This document shows, piece by piece, positions 26,384 to 36,084 of a stretch of DNA of 45,706 nt (position 1 is the stretch's first letter; each line of letters starts with the position of its first letter). The position numbers and the translations under genes are program-made. The stretch is from contig JANQQM010000046.1 of assembly GCA_028289365.1 (NCBI GenBank), positions 1-45,706 of the forward strand. The letters are read 5' to 3'. This DNA is from Salaquimonas sp. Lineage in GTDB: Bacteria > Pseudomonadota > Alphaproteobacteria > Rhizobiales > Rhizobiaceae. The notes below the pieces were generated by a model. It did no database searches, was not told where the DNA came from, and was given only the letters and a program-made list of their open reading frames with translations.

Positions 26384-27259
26384 TTGGTATTTTCAAGCGT
26401 GCCGCGCGTTCCCCCGGTCGGGAATTCGCCAGCTCCATCCATAAAACATGAACGCGATTCCGGCCTGGCCGACGATATTGATTTCGAGATCAAGGGCGCA
26501 GAAATGCAATTCGTCGAGATCGAACTCGATCCAGGTGAATCCGCGGTAGCTGAGGCCGGGTCGATGATGTTCAAGGATCCGGATATCGAAATGACCACGG
26601 TCTTCGGCGACGGTTCCAACCAGGAAGGCGGGTTTTTTGACAAGCTCGTCGGCGCCGGCAAACGGCTGATTACTGGCGAGACACTTTTTACCACGGTATT
26701 CACCCACAACGGTCCGGGCAAAGCGCGGGCCGGGTTCGCGGCACCCTATCCAGGACATGTGATTGCGGTGAAACTGGATCAGATTGGCGGGCGGCTGGTT
26801 TGTCAGAAGGATGCCTTCCTCTGCGCGGCACGTGGCGTACAGCTGTCGGTTGCCTTTCAAAAACGCATTCTGACCGGCCTCTTTGGCGGTGAAGGCTTCG
26901 TGATGCAAAGCTTGGTAGGCGATGGCTGGGTTTTCGTGCATGTTGGCGGCACGATCATGGAACGCAAGCTGGATGTCGGAGAGGAACTCCATATTGACAC
27001 AGGCTGCGTTGCCGCGTTTACCGGCGAAATTGAAATGGATGTCGTGCGAGCCGGTTCGATCAAGTCGATGATCTTTGGTGGTGAAGGCGTGTTCTTTGCA
27101 AAGCTCACCGGTCCCGGAAGGGTCTGGATACAATCCCTGCCATTCTCCCGGCTTGCCGGCCGAATGCTGGCAGCCGCACCTCAGGGCGGTGGCCGCAGAA
27201 GGGGTGAAGGTTCTGTCCTGGGAACGTTGGGCGATATTGTGAGCGGCGACCGTTCATAG
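26384..27259 (+). CDS. AIM24-family protein (TIGR00266)
   Basis: The 291-residue protein shows the family pattern: FVEIELDPGESAVAEAGSMMF, a middle LFTTVFTHNGPGKARAGFAAP, and HVGGTIMERKLDVGEELHIDTGCVAAF, which form a double beta-sandwich. It ends in a glycine/arginine-rich tail. Bacterial members are uncharacterised; the yeast homologue is a mitochondrial inner-membrane protein. The start is a TTG with GAGG and a suitable spacing; it adds about 30 polar residues before the domain. If translation begins later, that extension is not real. Confidence 0.78.
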   Translation: MVFSSVPRVPPVGNSPAPSIKHERDSGLADDIDFEIKGAEMQFVEIELDPGESAVAEAGSMMFKDPDIEMTTVFGDGSNQEGGFFDKLVGAGKRLITGETLFTTVFTHNGPGKARAGFAAPYPGHVIAVKLDQIGGRLVCQKDAFLCAARGVQLSVAFQKRILTGLFGGEGFVMQSLVGDGWVFVHVGGTIMERKLDVGEELHIDTGCVAAFTGEIEMDVVRAGSIKSMIFGGEGVFFAKLTGPGRVWIQSLPFSRLAGRMLAAAPQGGGRRRGEGSVLGTLGDIVSGDRS

Positions 27260-27282
27260 GCTTGCCAATCGGTGCCGAAGAA

Positions 27283-27984
27283 TCAGAAACTCAGACCGAC
27301 GCCAAGCTTGATCGTGTGCCCGTCAAGATCGGCTGATGTCTTGCCGGCGCCGGTGGAAAAGTCCTGCTTTTCATAATCGGAATAGTTATATTCGATCCGA
27401 CCGCTGACATTGTCCGTGACCTTGGTCTCAATACCGGCTCCGATTTGCCAGCCAAGGCTGACCTGATTGTCCGATCCGCCACCTGCTGTGGCTTCAAACC
27501 CTGTCACACCGACGCCGGCCAGACCGTAAATCAGCGATCTTTCGAAAGCATACCCCATCCGGCCACGAAGGGAGGCTTCCCAGTCCTGCTCGACCTTTAC
27601 GCCGCCGGAAGTATCTTCAGCGCCCGATACGCCGCCCATCACTTCAGCGCCTGCAACCCAGTTATTGTCAAACTGATAGTTATATCCGAGGTAACCACCG
27701 CCAATGGGTCCCTCGATGGAATCGACACTGCCGCCCGGTGATAGATTTGAACCCAACCAGCTATAGCCGCCATATACGCCGATATATCCGCCCGTCCACT
27801 GATCAAACAGGTCGGGTTGTGGTTCGGGTGGCTCCGGAGGTTGTTCGATGACCGCATCTGCCGCATGAGCTGCATTGACAGAAAGGCCAGGCTGGATCAG
27901 GCACAGTGCAACTGCCGCGCCAAACACACCTCGGGAGAGGGTCAGATAAGCGGGTTTGCCTAATTTTGAATGCCAAATATTCAT
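27283..27984 (-). CDS. Outer-membrane beta-barrel protein, Omp25/31-like
   Basis: The 233-residue precursor has a signal peptide (about 1-42, ending AAHAA), a proline/glutamate linker (EQPPEPPEPQPD), then a small barrel: WTGGYIGVYGGYSWLG, GGYLGYNYQFDNNWVAGAEV, LIYGLAGVGVTGFE, GRIEYNYSDY and the terminal HTIKLGVGLSF. The final phenylalanine is the barrel-insertion signal. It fits the porin-like Omp25/Omp31 family. It converges with the AIM24-like gene, only 23 bases apart. Confidence 0.85.
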   Translation of the reverse strand: MNIWHSKLGKPAYLTLSRGVFGAAVALCLIQPGLSVNAAHAADAVIEQPPEPPEPQPDLFDQWTGGYIGVYGGYSWLGSNLSPGGSVDSIEGPIGGGYLGYNYQFDNNWVAGAEVMGGVSGAEDTSGGVKVEQDWEASLRGRMGYAFERSLIYGLAGVGVTGFEATAGGGSDNQVSLGWQIGAGIETKVTDNVSGRIEYNYSDYEKQDFSTGAGKTSADLDGHTIKLGVGLSF

Positions 27985-28339
27985 CCAATGCTCCGGCGTG
28001 TCAGTTCTCCACGGTCAGCCGTGGCGAATCGTATGCAAATATCGCCGAGTGTGTATCTGACGTCCGAATATGGCTTTCGCTTACCAGAATGGCGGCGATA
28101 TCATGAAATATTGCGGATGTTTTGTGGCAAAGGCTGATTGATTTGGCTCATTTTTCCTACAAAAGACGGTCTAATTTAAGTTCTGCACATTCACGGTGGG
28201 CAAATCACCGCAAGATGTCCTATATGATGACAAATCCAGCGTCGGGTCCGGCACGCGTATTTGAGTGCAGCGAAGATGTTCAGTATCAAGCTAGGCGTTC
28301 GCCTTTCACTCGTAGCAATTTCCTGATTGAGAATACTTA
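27985..28339 (+). other. 355-base divergent intergenic stretch
   Basis: This lies between the minus-strand barrel and the plus-strand exchanger, so it must hold two promoters. I see no clear -35/-10 pair, RNA gene or terminator. The exchanger has only a weak GAG ribosome site about eight bases before its ATG. Confidence 0.5.
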
Positions 28340-29299
28340 ATGATATCAATAATTTATCTAGTTGCTGGGCTTGCGCTGCTGGTAGCCGGCGGCGACACGC
28401 TGGTACGTGGTGCGGTCGGCTTGGCCGAAAAATTGAATGTGCCTCCGCTGATCATCGGATTGACAATCGTCGCCTTTGGTACCTCAGCTCCTGAATTGTT
28501 CATATCTGTTGGAGCCGCGTTAAAGGGCGCCGGCGGTCTTGCGATTGGTAATGTCATTGGCTCAAACGTCGCCAATGTGCTTCTTGTTTTAGGTCTTCCC
28601 TCGCTGATCAGGCCTACGAATTGCAGCGAAGCCGGCATTGGCCGGAACATGATGATCATGCTCGGCTTTACCCTCGTGTTCATGGGAATGGTCTGGGAAG
28701 GCGGGCTGGAGCGATATGATGGTGCGATTCTTTTGGCGCTGACGGTTTTGTTCGTCATCAACCAGTTTCAAAATGCCCGAAAACACCGAAGGAAATTTGC
28801 CGGTAGCGCTGAAGCGGACTACAGGGATGATGTGGGTGAACCGCCCAAGACAACACTGGTAATCGCGGTCCTGCTCATTTTTGGCCTAATTGCGCTGCCG
28901 GTTGGTGCTGAACTCACTGTTGCCGGGGCCACCATGATCGCCCAGAGCATGGGCATATCCGACGAGGTCATCGGATTGACAATCGTGGCTGTCGGGACCT
29001 CCCTGCCGGAATTGGCGACCAGTATTCTTGCGGTCTGGCGGAAGAATGCGTCTGTGGCGCTCGGCAATGTCGTCGGCTCGAATATTCTCAATATTGCCGC
29101 GGTAATGGGTGTGACCGCGCTGATAGTGCCGGTGCCGATTGGCGATGCCATCATCTATAGCGAGATGTGGGTGATGCTGGGAACAGCGGTATTGTTGGCA
29201 ATTCTGGCGCATTACCGGGTAACCATCGGCAGGCGGATGGGCCTTGCAATGACTGTCGGTTATATCATCTTTGTGATCAGCGCATTCGCCTATCCCTGA
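28340..29299 (+). CDS. Calcium/sodium antiporter, CaCA family
   Basis: The 319-residue membrane protein has about ten hydrophobic segments and the two alpha repeats of the cation/Ca2+ exchanger superfamily: LTIVAFGTSAPELF followed by IGNVIGSNVANV, and LTIVAVGTSLPELATS followed by LGNVVGSNILNI. The acidic residues in the two GTS-PEL motifs bind the cation. It resembles E. coli YrbG; whether it exchanges Na+ or H+ is not shown. The two halves are separated by a charged loop (about 145-172). Confidence 0.9.
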   Translation: MISIIYLVAGLALLVAGGDTLVRGAVGLAEKLNVPPLIIGLTIVAFGTSAPELFISVGAALKGAGGLAIGNVIGSNVANVLLVLGLPSLIRPTNCSEAGIGRNMMIMLGFTLVFMGMVWEGGLERYDGAILLALTVLFVINQFQNARKHRRKFAGSAEADYRDDVGEPPKTTLVIAVLLIFGLIALPVGAELTVAGATMIAQSMGISDEVIGLTIVAVGTSLPELATSILAVWRKNASVALGNVVGSNILNIAAVMGVTALIVPVPIGDAIIYSEMWVMLGTAVLLAILAHYRVTIGRRMGLAMTVGYIIFVISAFAYP

Positions 29300-29325
29300 C
29301 TATAATTCGAGATCAATTCAACACG

Positions 29326-30108
29326 ATGACGGTTGCAGACAAAAAAGAAAACGGCAAGACGCAAACGGCGTTGGTGACCGGTGGTTCCCAGCGAATTGGC
29401 GCAGCGATTGTGAAGGATCTGGCAAATGCCGGTTTCAAGGTTGTGATTCACTATCACAGCTCGGAAGCGTCAGCCCGTGAGACGGCGGATCAGATCAGAC
29501 AGAATGGCGGAAGGGCTGAAATCGTTCAAGCAGACCTGACCAACCCGGATAGCTGCAATGAACTCATTGCCGCAGCGCGGGAGGTGGCCGGCCCAATTGA
29601 CTTGCTCGTAAACAATGCCTCGATTTTCAAACACGATACGGCCAGCAAGCCTAATCTGGGTGTCTGGGAAGAGCACATGGCTGTCAATGTCAGGGCTCCT
29701 GCCCTGCTGACTTCGCGCATTTCGGAGCAGTCGGACCTCCAGAGCGGTGTGGTCGTCAACATTATCGATCAGAGAGTATGGGCGCTCACCCCGAATTATT
29801 TTTCCTATACCTTGTCCAAGTCTGCCCTTTGGACGGCCACAAGGACCATGGCCCTGGAATTTGCGCCTAAAATCCGGGTCAACGCGATCGGGCCCGGTCC
29901 GACCTTGCGAAACATCCGCCAGTCGGACGCCGACTTTCAGGCGCAACGTGACGGATTGATCCTGAAACGCGGGCCGGAACTGGATGAATTTGGCGCAACA
30001 ATTCGGTATCTTTACGAGATGGAATCAATCACAGGTCAGATGATCGCCCTTGATGGCGGACAGCATCTGGCATGGGAGACGCCGGACGTCACTGGCGCAA
30101 ATGAATGA
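29326..30108 (+). CDS. SDR-family oxidoreductase, pteridine reductase-like
   Basis: The 260-residue protein has the NAD(P)-binding [11 protein letters not shown] at about 19-29, LVNNASIF, and the active-site region where Tyr and Lys stand in YTLSKSAL. It ends [12 protein letters not shown]. The RIG form of the glycine motif and [18 protein letters not shown] resemble FolM/PTR1-like dihydropteridine reductases, which I hold as likely but not proven. I chose the ATG at 29326; the open frame extends back into the exchanger gene. Its stop overlaps the uvrC ATG by four bases. Confidence 0.85.
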   Translation: MTVADKKENGKTQTALVTGGSQRIGAAIVKDLANAGFKVVIHYHSSEASARETADQIRQNGGRAEIVQADLTNPDSCNELIAAAREVAGPIDLLVNNASIFKHDTASKPNLGVWEEHMAVNVRAPALLTSRISEQSDLQSGVVVNIIDQRVWALTPNYFSYTLSKSALWTATRTMALEFAPKIRVNAIGPGPTLRNIRQSDADFQAQRDGLILKRGPELDEFGATIRYLYEMESITGQMIALDGGQHLAWETPDVTGANE

Positions 30109-32102
30109 ACGAAGATGGAAATAGCTCCGCGGATTCCCCGGTTTCGCGTGATGGCAATATCCAGATTGCGGACATAAAATGGGAAGAAGCTCCCGCTGAA
30201 GGCAGCGGGAGGAGCGGCGTTGAAATAATCTCGGATTTCGTCAAGCGGTTACCCAATTCGCCGGGTGTCTACCGCATGTTCAATGCCGAGGGAGACGTGC
30301 TCTATGTCGGCAAGGCACGCAATCTGAAGAAGCGCGTGACCTCCTATGCCAAGGCAGGTGGGCATACCAACCGGATCGCGCGGATGGTCCATGAGACCGC
30401 AACAATGGAGTTCGTCCGTACCCATACCGAAAGTGAAGCGCTTCTATTGGAAGCGAATCTTATCAAGCGCTTGCGCCCGCGTTTCAATGTATTGCTTCGC
30501 GATGACAAGAGCTTCCCCTATATCGTGATTACCAGCGATCATGCCGCACCCGGCATCTTCAAGCATCGTGGTGCGCGAATAAAGAACCGGAAATATTTTG
30601 GACCGTTCGCGTCTGCAGGCGCGGTCAACCGAACGATCAATGTGCTGCAGCGGGCATTCCTTTTGAGGACCTGCACGGACTCGGTCTATGACAGCAGAAC
30701 GCGGCCCTGCCTCTTGTACCAGATCAAGCGCTGTTCGGCGCCGTGCACCGGCGAGATCGACCTCTATGACTACGGTGAGCTCGTCGCGGATGCTTCCCGG
30801 TTCCTGAACGGAAAGAGTACAGAAATTCAGCAATCCATGGCCAAGCAAATGGAGAATGCCGCCGCATCGATGGATTACGAGCGGGCAGCAGTGTATCGGG
30901 ACCGGCTGTCTGCGCTTTCCCATGTTACCAGCCATCAGGGTATCAATCCGCATGGCATTGAGGATGCCGATGTCTTTGCCGTGGAACAAAAGGGCGGGAT
31001 TACCTGTATTCAGGTGTTTTTCTTCCGTACCGGCCAGAACTGGGGGAACCGGGCCTATTTTCCGCGGGCGGACAAATCACTGGATCCAGAAGAAGTGCTC
31101 AGTGCCTTTCTCGCACAGTTTTACGACAACAAACCGCCGCCGAGGCTTGTTCTCCTGTCGCATGAGGTTGAAGATAATGCGCTGTTGAGCGAAGCGCTTT
31201 CACTCAAGGCCGAACACAAGGTGGTCGTGACAACACCCAAACGCGGCGAGAAGAAAGAGCTTGTCGGCCACGCGATGATGAATGTCCGGGAGGCATTGGG
31301 CCGCCGTCTGGCGGAGAGTTCATCCCAAGCGAAACTGCTTGCCAGTCTGGCTGAGGTGTTTGGGCTTGAGCGCCCGCCGAAACGCGTCGAGGTCTATGAC
31401 AACTCCCACATCATGGGCACGAATGCGGTTGGCGCGATGATCGTTGCCGGTATCGAAGGTTTTGCCAAAAACCACTACCGGAAATTCAATATCAAATCGG
31501 AAAGCATTACGCCGGGCGATGATTACGGCATGATGAACGAGGTCCTGACCCGGAGATTTTCCAGGCTGATCAAGGAGGCCGAACCGAAGCAGGACCAGTC
31601 GGGCACTTCGGAGGATGACGAACCGATTGATGAGAGCGCCATGCCTGCCTGGCCGGATCTGATCCTGATTGATGGCGGTATTGGACAGCTGAATGCAGGC
31701 CTTGCCGTGCTGGAAGAATTGGGGATTTCGGATCAGGTGGCTGTAGCTGGTATCGCAAAGGGTCCGGATCGCGACGCTGGGCGGGAACGCTTTTTTGTGC
31801 CTGGCAAGGAACCCTTCACGCTGCCAGTCCGGGATCCGGTTCTGTATTTCGTGCAACGTTTACGCGATGAGGCACATCGCTTTGCGATTGGTACACATCG
31901 CGCGCGGCGGAAAAAGGAGATGGTCTCAAACCCGCTGGACGAGGTTCCCGGGATCGGACCAGCCCGCAAACGGGCCCTGCTCCACCATTTCGGTACGGCC
32001 AAGGCCGTTCGCCGAGCCGCATTATCCGACCTGAAGGCCGTCGAGGGCATTTCGGAGCAAATGGCGCAGTCGATCTACAACTACTTCCACGAAAAGGGGT
32101 GA
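30105..32102 (+). CDS. uvrC: Excinuclease ABC subunit C
   Basis: The 665-residue protein makes the 3' and 5' incisions of nucleotide-excision repair. In order: the GIY-YIG nuclease ([21 protein letters not shown], about 52-130), a cysteine-containing middle ([13 protein letters not shown]), a UVR motif (about 240-275), the RNase H-like nuclease with VEVYDNSHI and [13 protein letters not shown], and the C-terminal double helix-hairpin-helix ([30 protein letters not shown]). An extra N-terminal stretch of about 45 residues precedes the nuclease. It is coupled to the SDR gene by an ATGA overlap. Confidence 0.96.
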   Translation: MNEDGNSSADSPVSRDGNIQIADIKWEEAPAEGSGRSGVEIISDFVKRLPNSPGVYRMFNAEGDVLYVGKARNLKKRVTSYAKAGGHTNRIARMVHETATMEFVRTHTESEALLLEANLIKRLRPRFNVLLRDDKSFPYIVITSDHAAPGIFKHRGARIKNRKYFGPFASAGAVNRTINVLQRAFLLRTCTDSVYDSRTRPCLLYQIKRCSAPCTGEIDLYDYGELVADASRFLNGKSTEIQQSMAKQMENAAASMDYERAAVYRDRLSALSHVTSHQGINPHGIEDADVFAVEQKGGITCIQVFFFRTGQNWGNRAYFPRADKSLDPEEVLSAFLAQFYDNKPPPRLVLLSHEVEDNALLSEALSLKAEHKVVVTTPKRGEKKELVGHAMMNVREALGRRLAESSSQAKLLASLAEVFGLERPPKRVEVYDNSHIMGTNAVGAMIVAGIEGFAKNHYRKFNIKSESITPGDDYGMMNEVLTRRFSRLIKEAEPKQDQSGTSEDDEPIDESAMPAWPDLILIDGGIGQLNAGLAVLEELGISDQVAVAGIAKGPDRDAGRERFFVPGKEPFTLPVRDPVLYFVQRLRDEAHRFAIGTHRARRKKEMVSNPLDEVPGIGPARKRALLHHFGTAKAVRRAALSDLKAVEGISEQMAQSIYNYFHEKG

Positions 32103-32238
32103 GATGACTTGGCAATCGAGTCAGGGATCAATCCGAGCGCGTGATCTCAACCTTCTGAAAATTTGACCTGTATTAAAATTGCAGATGTCACCGAGTTCGG
32201 CTAGGTATTGGGCCAGGCGCCCGAAAAGCTGGAAAGAC

Positions 32239-32862
32239 ATGACTACCGGTGAAAAGATGGATAACGAAAGCGGGGTGAATGCCCACTGGCTGTCCCTGCC
32301 CAATATTCTGACCTATGGGCGGATCCTGGCGGTTCCGCTGGTAGTCCTGTGTTTCTTTCTCGAAGGCAAACTGCAGTCCAGCGATTTTGCCCGCTGGTCG
32401 GCCCTGGCGATCTTCATCATTGCCAGTGTGACCGACTTTTTCGACGGCTATCTCGCCCGAATCTGGAAGCAGACATCCCAGATCGGGCGCATGCTGGACC
32501 CGATTGCCGACAAATTACTGGTTGCCACTTGTCTGTTGCTGCTGGCCGCCGATACCGAGAAGACGATCGCCGGCTGGTCGTTATGGGCCGCGATCATTAT
32601 CCTGTGCCGGGAAATCCTGGTGTCGGGCCTGCGTGAATATCTGGCGGAGCTGAAAGTGAGCGTGCCGGTTACCTGGATCGCAAAATGGAAGACCACGGTG
32701 CAAATGGTTGCGATCGGATTTCTCCTGGCCGGACCTGCAGGCGACAAGATCCTGCCTTACACGACCGAGATCGGCATTACGCTTTTATGGATAGCGGCAA
32801 TCATCACGCTATATACCGGCTATGATTATTTCCGGGCCGGGCTGAAACATGTGATTGAGTGA
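32239..32862 (+). CDS. pgsA: CDP-diacylglycerol-glycerol-3-phosphate 3-phosphatidyltransferase
   Basis: The protein (207 residues from this start) starts phosphatidylglycerol synthesis at the inner membrane. It has the CDP-alcohol phosphotransferase signature in DGYLARIWKQTSQIGRMLDP with the further Asp of IADK, preceded by LPNILTYGRIL, and about five to six membrane helices. The ATG at 32239 has GGAAAG close upstream; another ATG lies six codons later (32257). The open frame reaches further left without a ribosome site. moaD begins six bases after its stop. Confidence 0.92.
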   Translation: MTTGEKMDNESGVNAHWLSLPNILTYGRILAVPLVVLCFFLEGKLQSSDFARWSALAIFIIASVTDFFDGYLARIWKQTSQIGRMLDPIADKLLVATCLLLLAADTEKTIAGWSLWAAIIILCREILVSGLREYLAELKVSVPVTWIAKWKTTVQMVAIGFLLAGPAGDKILPYTTEIGITLLWIAAIITLYTGYDYFRAGLKHVIE

Positions 32863-32867
32863 ACCTG

Positions 32868-33122
32868 ATGAAGCTTGTCTATTTTGCATGGATCCGCGAG
32901 CGGATTGGCCGGGAATACGAAACCGTTGAGCTGCCGCCGGAAGTGACCACAGTCAGCGAACTTCTGACCTGGCTGAAATCGCGGGGCGACGAATACATGC
33001 TGGCGCTGGAGAAGGATGACATCGTTCGGGTTGCCGTCGATCACCAGCACGTCGCCGATCGTAATACCGCCATTGGCAAGGCCAGCGAGGTAGCGTTGTT
33101 TCCTCCCATGACCGGAGGCTGA
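32868..33122 (+). CDS. moaD: Molybdopterin synthase small subunit
   Basis: The 84-residue ubiquitin-like protein ends in the essential Gly-Gly (FPPMTGG), which carries the thiocarboxylate sulfur for molybdopterin synthesis. KLVYFAWIRERIG is the typical first strand and helix. I chose the ATG at 32868; a GTG three codons earlier overlaps the pgsA stop and is also possible. moaE starts four bases after its stop. Confidence 0.92.
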   Translation: MKLVYFAWIRERIGREYETVELPPEVTTVSELLTWLKSRGDEYMLALEKDDIVRVAVDHQHVADRNTAIGKASEVALFPPMTGG

Positions 33123-33126
33123 TCGT

Positions 33127-33591
33127 TTGAAAACTGAACCCGTCATCAAGATCCAGCGGGAAGATTTTGATACTGCCGAAGAGATCAAGTCGGTTGCTTC
33201 AGCCAACAAGAATACGGGAGCAGTGGTCACGTTTACCGGACTGTGCCGCGACGAGAACGGCACACTCAGCGCGCTGGAACTTGAACATTATCCCGGCATG
33301 GCTGAAGCGGAGATCGGACGGATTGCAGAGCAGGCTATCGAGCGCTGGCCGGTCACCGGGCTGAAGGTGGTTCATCGATATGGCAAGGTGGCACCGGGCG
33401 AAAATATCGTGCTGGTTGTTGCGGCCAGCGCCCATCGGCAAGCAGCATTCGATGCCGCCAGTTTCTTGATGGATTTTCTCAAGTCACGAGCACCCTTCTG
33501 GAAGCGCGAACATCTTGCCGATGGCAGCACCGGGGAATGGGTAGACGCCAAGGAATCAGACGAGCAGTCGCTTGAGCAATGGAAAACCTGA
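33127..33591 (+). CDS. moaE: Molybdopterin synthase large subunit
   Basis: The 154-residue protein has the MoaE pattern: GAVVTFTGLCRDEN, LELEHYPGMAEAEI, VVHRYGKVAPGENIVLVV and the active-site lysines in FLKSRAPFWKREH. It joins MoaD to convert precursor Z to molybdopterin. The start is a TTG with GGAGG seven bases upstream, which clearly sets it; GGAGG lies at the end of moaD. No ATG exists near this position in frame. Confidence 0.93.
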   Translation: MKTEPVIKIQREDFDTAEEIKSVASANKNTGAVVTFTGLCRDENGTLSALELEHYPGMAEAEIGRIAEQAIERWPVTGLKVVHRYGKVAPGENIVLVVAASAHRQAAFDAASFLMDFLKSRAPFWKREHLADGSTGEWVDAKESDEQSLEQWKT

Positions 33592-33711
33592 TTCAATTCA
33601 GCTTGTTAGAAGGCGTTTGTGACAATTTGATTCCGTACCTTAACAAACTGATTCAAGTTAATGTGGGCAAGTTGTGCGGCAAACACTGGTTGAGGTATCC
33701 GGTGACGCGGC

Positions 33712-35418
33712 TTATGACTTGAGCCGCCGTAGTTCCAGCCGTAACCAGACATCTTCGCTTTTCGGACCGTACGTCCATAACTTGGATCCGAAAAATGTAA
33801 TCAAGCGACCATGAGGCACGAACTTTGGCAGCTTACCGTCAACGCGGACGTTTACCTCCTGCTGTTTGCTATATAGAGAATCTATCCGCATCTTGATGCC
33901 AAGCTGCCCGTCTTCCGACAGACGTCCACTGAACGTATCGAACAATGGTTTTTTGGAGGAATGCATCATTGTCTTGAGCAGGAACATCTCGCCATCCCGG
34001 ACGTTCACGGTCGCCGTTGCCAGCACGGATCGCATGTTGACACCAGACGGGTCGCTCTGATTCTTGTTATGACGGTGGAATTCCAATGACCATTTTCCAT
34101 CATAGGTCTTGGGCATGCCCTCAAACGTGGTGATCAAGGACTGCAACGTGTTGTCGGTGAGATATCCGCTCTCTTCAATTCGGTTACGGATCTGAAACTT
34201 GCGTAGACCTGCCCGGGACTTTGAACCGAATGCGCCATCCTCAGCACCAACGTCATATCCAAGCGCATTAAGCGCGACCTGTACACGCTGATAGTCTTCC
34301 TTGCTAAGATCCAGTGATGTCTCAATATTCTCGGGCGTCAAACTGCGCTTTGATGCATCAGTATCGGGTTTAACAGCATCGGGATCGAGTAGCGTCAATA
34401 GAGATTTATCAAATCCAGGCTTGTCCTGTGAATCCGTTGCCTTGGTATTTTTCGGTGCACTTCTGGAACCAATCTCATCGAGTTTAGTTCTTGCAATATC
34501 TGCAAATAATCCATCTGGATATCGTCGCAGATATGCTTCGTAATATGTCTTATCGCCTCCTGACTTGATCACGTTCCAATACGTAATTTCGGTCGCATGA
34601 GCATCCTCATCTGCCAGGCCATTTGCAGAACCAGCTGTCTCCCCAGCGGTCGTGCCGGCAGGTGCCAGGACGACATCGCCTGTCAAAGAGGAGCTATCCC
34701 AGGGGACCTGTTTGCCGTCTGTGACTGCGAGCACATCTCTCCTGACCCGAACAAGGCTTTTGACAACATCTTCACCCGGTCGCCCCAGGTGATTGAGGAG
34801 AGCAGCAGTAAACGGGCTGTTTCTGCCTGTGCCGTCCAGGGCGACGTTACCGGGTTGGGTCGAGAAAGATATCAGGGTACCGACACCACTACCGATTCTT
34901 GCCAATCCCTTACCGACAGTGCTGGAACGTGTTCCCATGGAACGTGCCAGATTTACCGCAAGCGGATTGTCACGACATGCATCCAAAAAAACCAGATTTA
35001 CTTTTGTATTTCGTTCCATTGGCGAGAGCACCATCGCCATTGGAATAGCCTCGAATTCAAGGTCATCCTCGCTTCTAAGGCGGGCATCGATCGGGGCCAT
35101 GTAATTTTCGCCTGCGACCTGCAAACCATGTCCGGCATAGTAGAATAACGCAACATCAGCATCCTTCAGGCTGCCAATGAAGTTTCTGATGATGCGCCGC
35201 ATGGCCTGAAAATCAAGATTACGGCCATCGACAACGTCAAAACCCAAAGATTTAAGCTTTTCTGCCATGTCTGCAGCATCATTGCTCGGATTGGCAAGCT
35301 CGGGAACATGTGCGTATTCGGAATTGCCTATCACCAGCGCAACGCGTTTGTCCGCCCGTGCCGGATGAGTGACCAACGTAAGGAATGTCAGGACAAGAAC
35401 CAGAAAAATGCGACCCAA
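33712..35418 (-). CDS. Secreted caspase-like protein with peptidoglycan-binding domain
   Basis: From the chosen start the protein has 568 residues. A signal peptide (about 1-23, ending HPARA) is followed by a peptidase C14/p20 caspase domain (about 24-260) with the catalytic dyad His97 in YYAGHG and Cys148 in FLDACRDNP. A linker of about 110 residues precedes a peptidoglycan-binding type 1 repeat (about 375-435: VQVALNALGYDVGAEDGAFG). A C-terminal beta-rich region of about 130 residues matches nothing I know. A TTG at 35418 has GGAGG seven bases upstream; an ATG 12 codons earlier has no ribosome site. Substrate and trigger are unknown. Confidence 0.85.
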   Translation of the reverse strand: MGRIFLVLVLTFLTLVTHPARADKRVALVIGNSEYAHVPELANPSNDAADMAEKLKSLGFDVVDGRNLDFQAMRRIIRNFIGSLKDADVALFYYAGHGLQVAGENYMAPIDARLRSEDDLEFEAIPMAMVLSPMERNTKVNLVFLDACRDNPLAVNLARSMGTRSSTVGKGLARIGSGVGTLISFSTQPGNVALDGTGRNSPFTAALLNHLGRPGEDVVKSLVRVRRDVLAVTDGKQVPWDSSSLTGDVVLAPAGTTAGETAGSANGLADEDAHATEITYWNVIKSGGDKTYYEAYLRRYPDGLFADIARTKLDEIGSRSAPKNTKATDSQDKPGFDKSLLTLLDPDAVKPDTDASKRSLTPENIETSLDLSKEDYQRVQVALNALGYDVGAEDGAFGSKSRAGLRKFQIRNRIEESGYLTDNTLQSLITTFEGMPKTYDGKWSLEFHRHNKNQSDPSGVNMRSVLATATVNVRDGEMFLLKTMMHSSKKPLFDTFSGRLSEDGQLGIKMRIDSLYSKQQEVNVRVDGKLPKFVPHGRLITFFGSKLWTYGPKSEDVWLRLELRRLKS

Positions 35419-35486
35419 AATCAGCCCTCCGCCTTTCGACTCATCATCCTGCAAATTTCAGGCGCCCACCAGCCAATTTCGCAGAC

Positions 35487-35512
35487 AAAAAAACCGGAGC
35501 GAAACGCTCCGG
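35487..35512 (-). terminator. Rho-independent terminator after ndk
   Basis: On the minus strand CCGGAGCG pairs with CGCTCCGG around TTT, followed by GGTTTTTTTG. It lies just beyond the ndk stop and before the caspase-like gene, so ndk is transcribed separately. Confidence 0.88.
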
Positions 35513-35538
35513 CTTGAAGTCTAGGCCATAAATTAATT

Positions 35539-35961
35539 TCAGCCAACAATCTCGGTTTCAGAAAACCAGTAGGCGATTTCTTCGGCAGCAGTTTCAGGCG
35601 CGTCGGAACCGTGGACCGAATTCTCCCCGATAGACTGGGCAAAGAGTTTGCGGATGGTACCTTCGTCGGCGTCGGCAGGGTTCGTTGCACCCATGACTTC
35701 ACGATTTTTCGCGATGGCGTTTTCGCCTTCGAGAACCTGCACGATTGTCGGGCCGGAAGACATGAACTCGGTCAGTTCGCCGAAGAACGGACGTTCCTTG
35801 TGTACTGCGTAAAAGCCTTCTGCCTCACGCAGGCTCATCCACACACGCTTGGAAGCGACAACGCGCAGTCCGGCATCTTCAAATATTTTGGTGATCGCGC
35901 CGGTAAGGTTGCGTTTTGTGGCATCGGGTTTAATCATAGAAAAGGTCCGTTCAACGGCCAT
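35539..35961 (-). CDS. ndk: Nucleoside diphosphate kinase
   Basis: The 140-residue protein begins [14 protein letters not shown] and has the active-site phosphohistidine in NSVHGSDA, both diagnostic. It balances NTP pools by transferring the gamma phosphate. The ATG at 35961 has AGGTG eight bases upstream; the longer frame is not needed. A strong terminator follows. It is divergent from the DinB-like gene, with about 120 bases between. Confidence 0.95.
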   Translation of the reverse strand: MAVERTFSMIKPDATKRNLTGAITKIFEDAGLRVVASKRVWMSLREAEGFYAVHKERPFFGELTEFMSSGPTIVQVLEGENAIAKNREVMGATNPADADEGTIRKLFAQSIGENSVHGSDAPETAAEEIAYWFSETEIVG

Positions 35962-36084
35962 GTCATTCACCTGTCTGTTTGGGAAATTAGCAAATCTGGC
36001 GGCTGTATAGCCGCGGTCGGAAGTTGCCGCAAGCAGCTTGTCGCCAAAACTGCCAGCCTGAACCGTGTAATGGAGACTAAAGTC

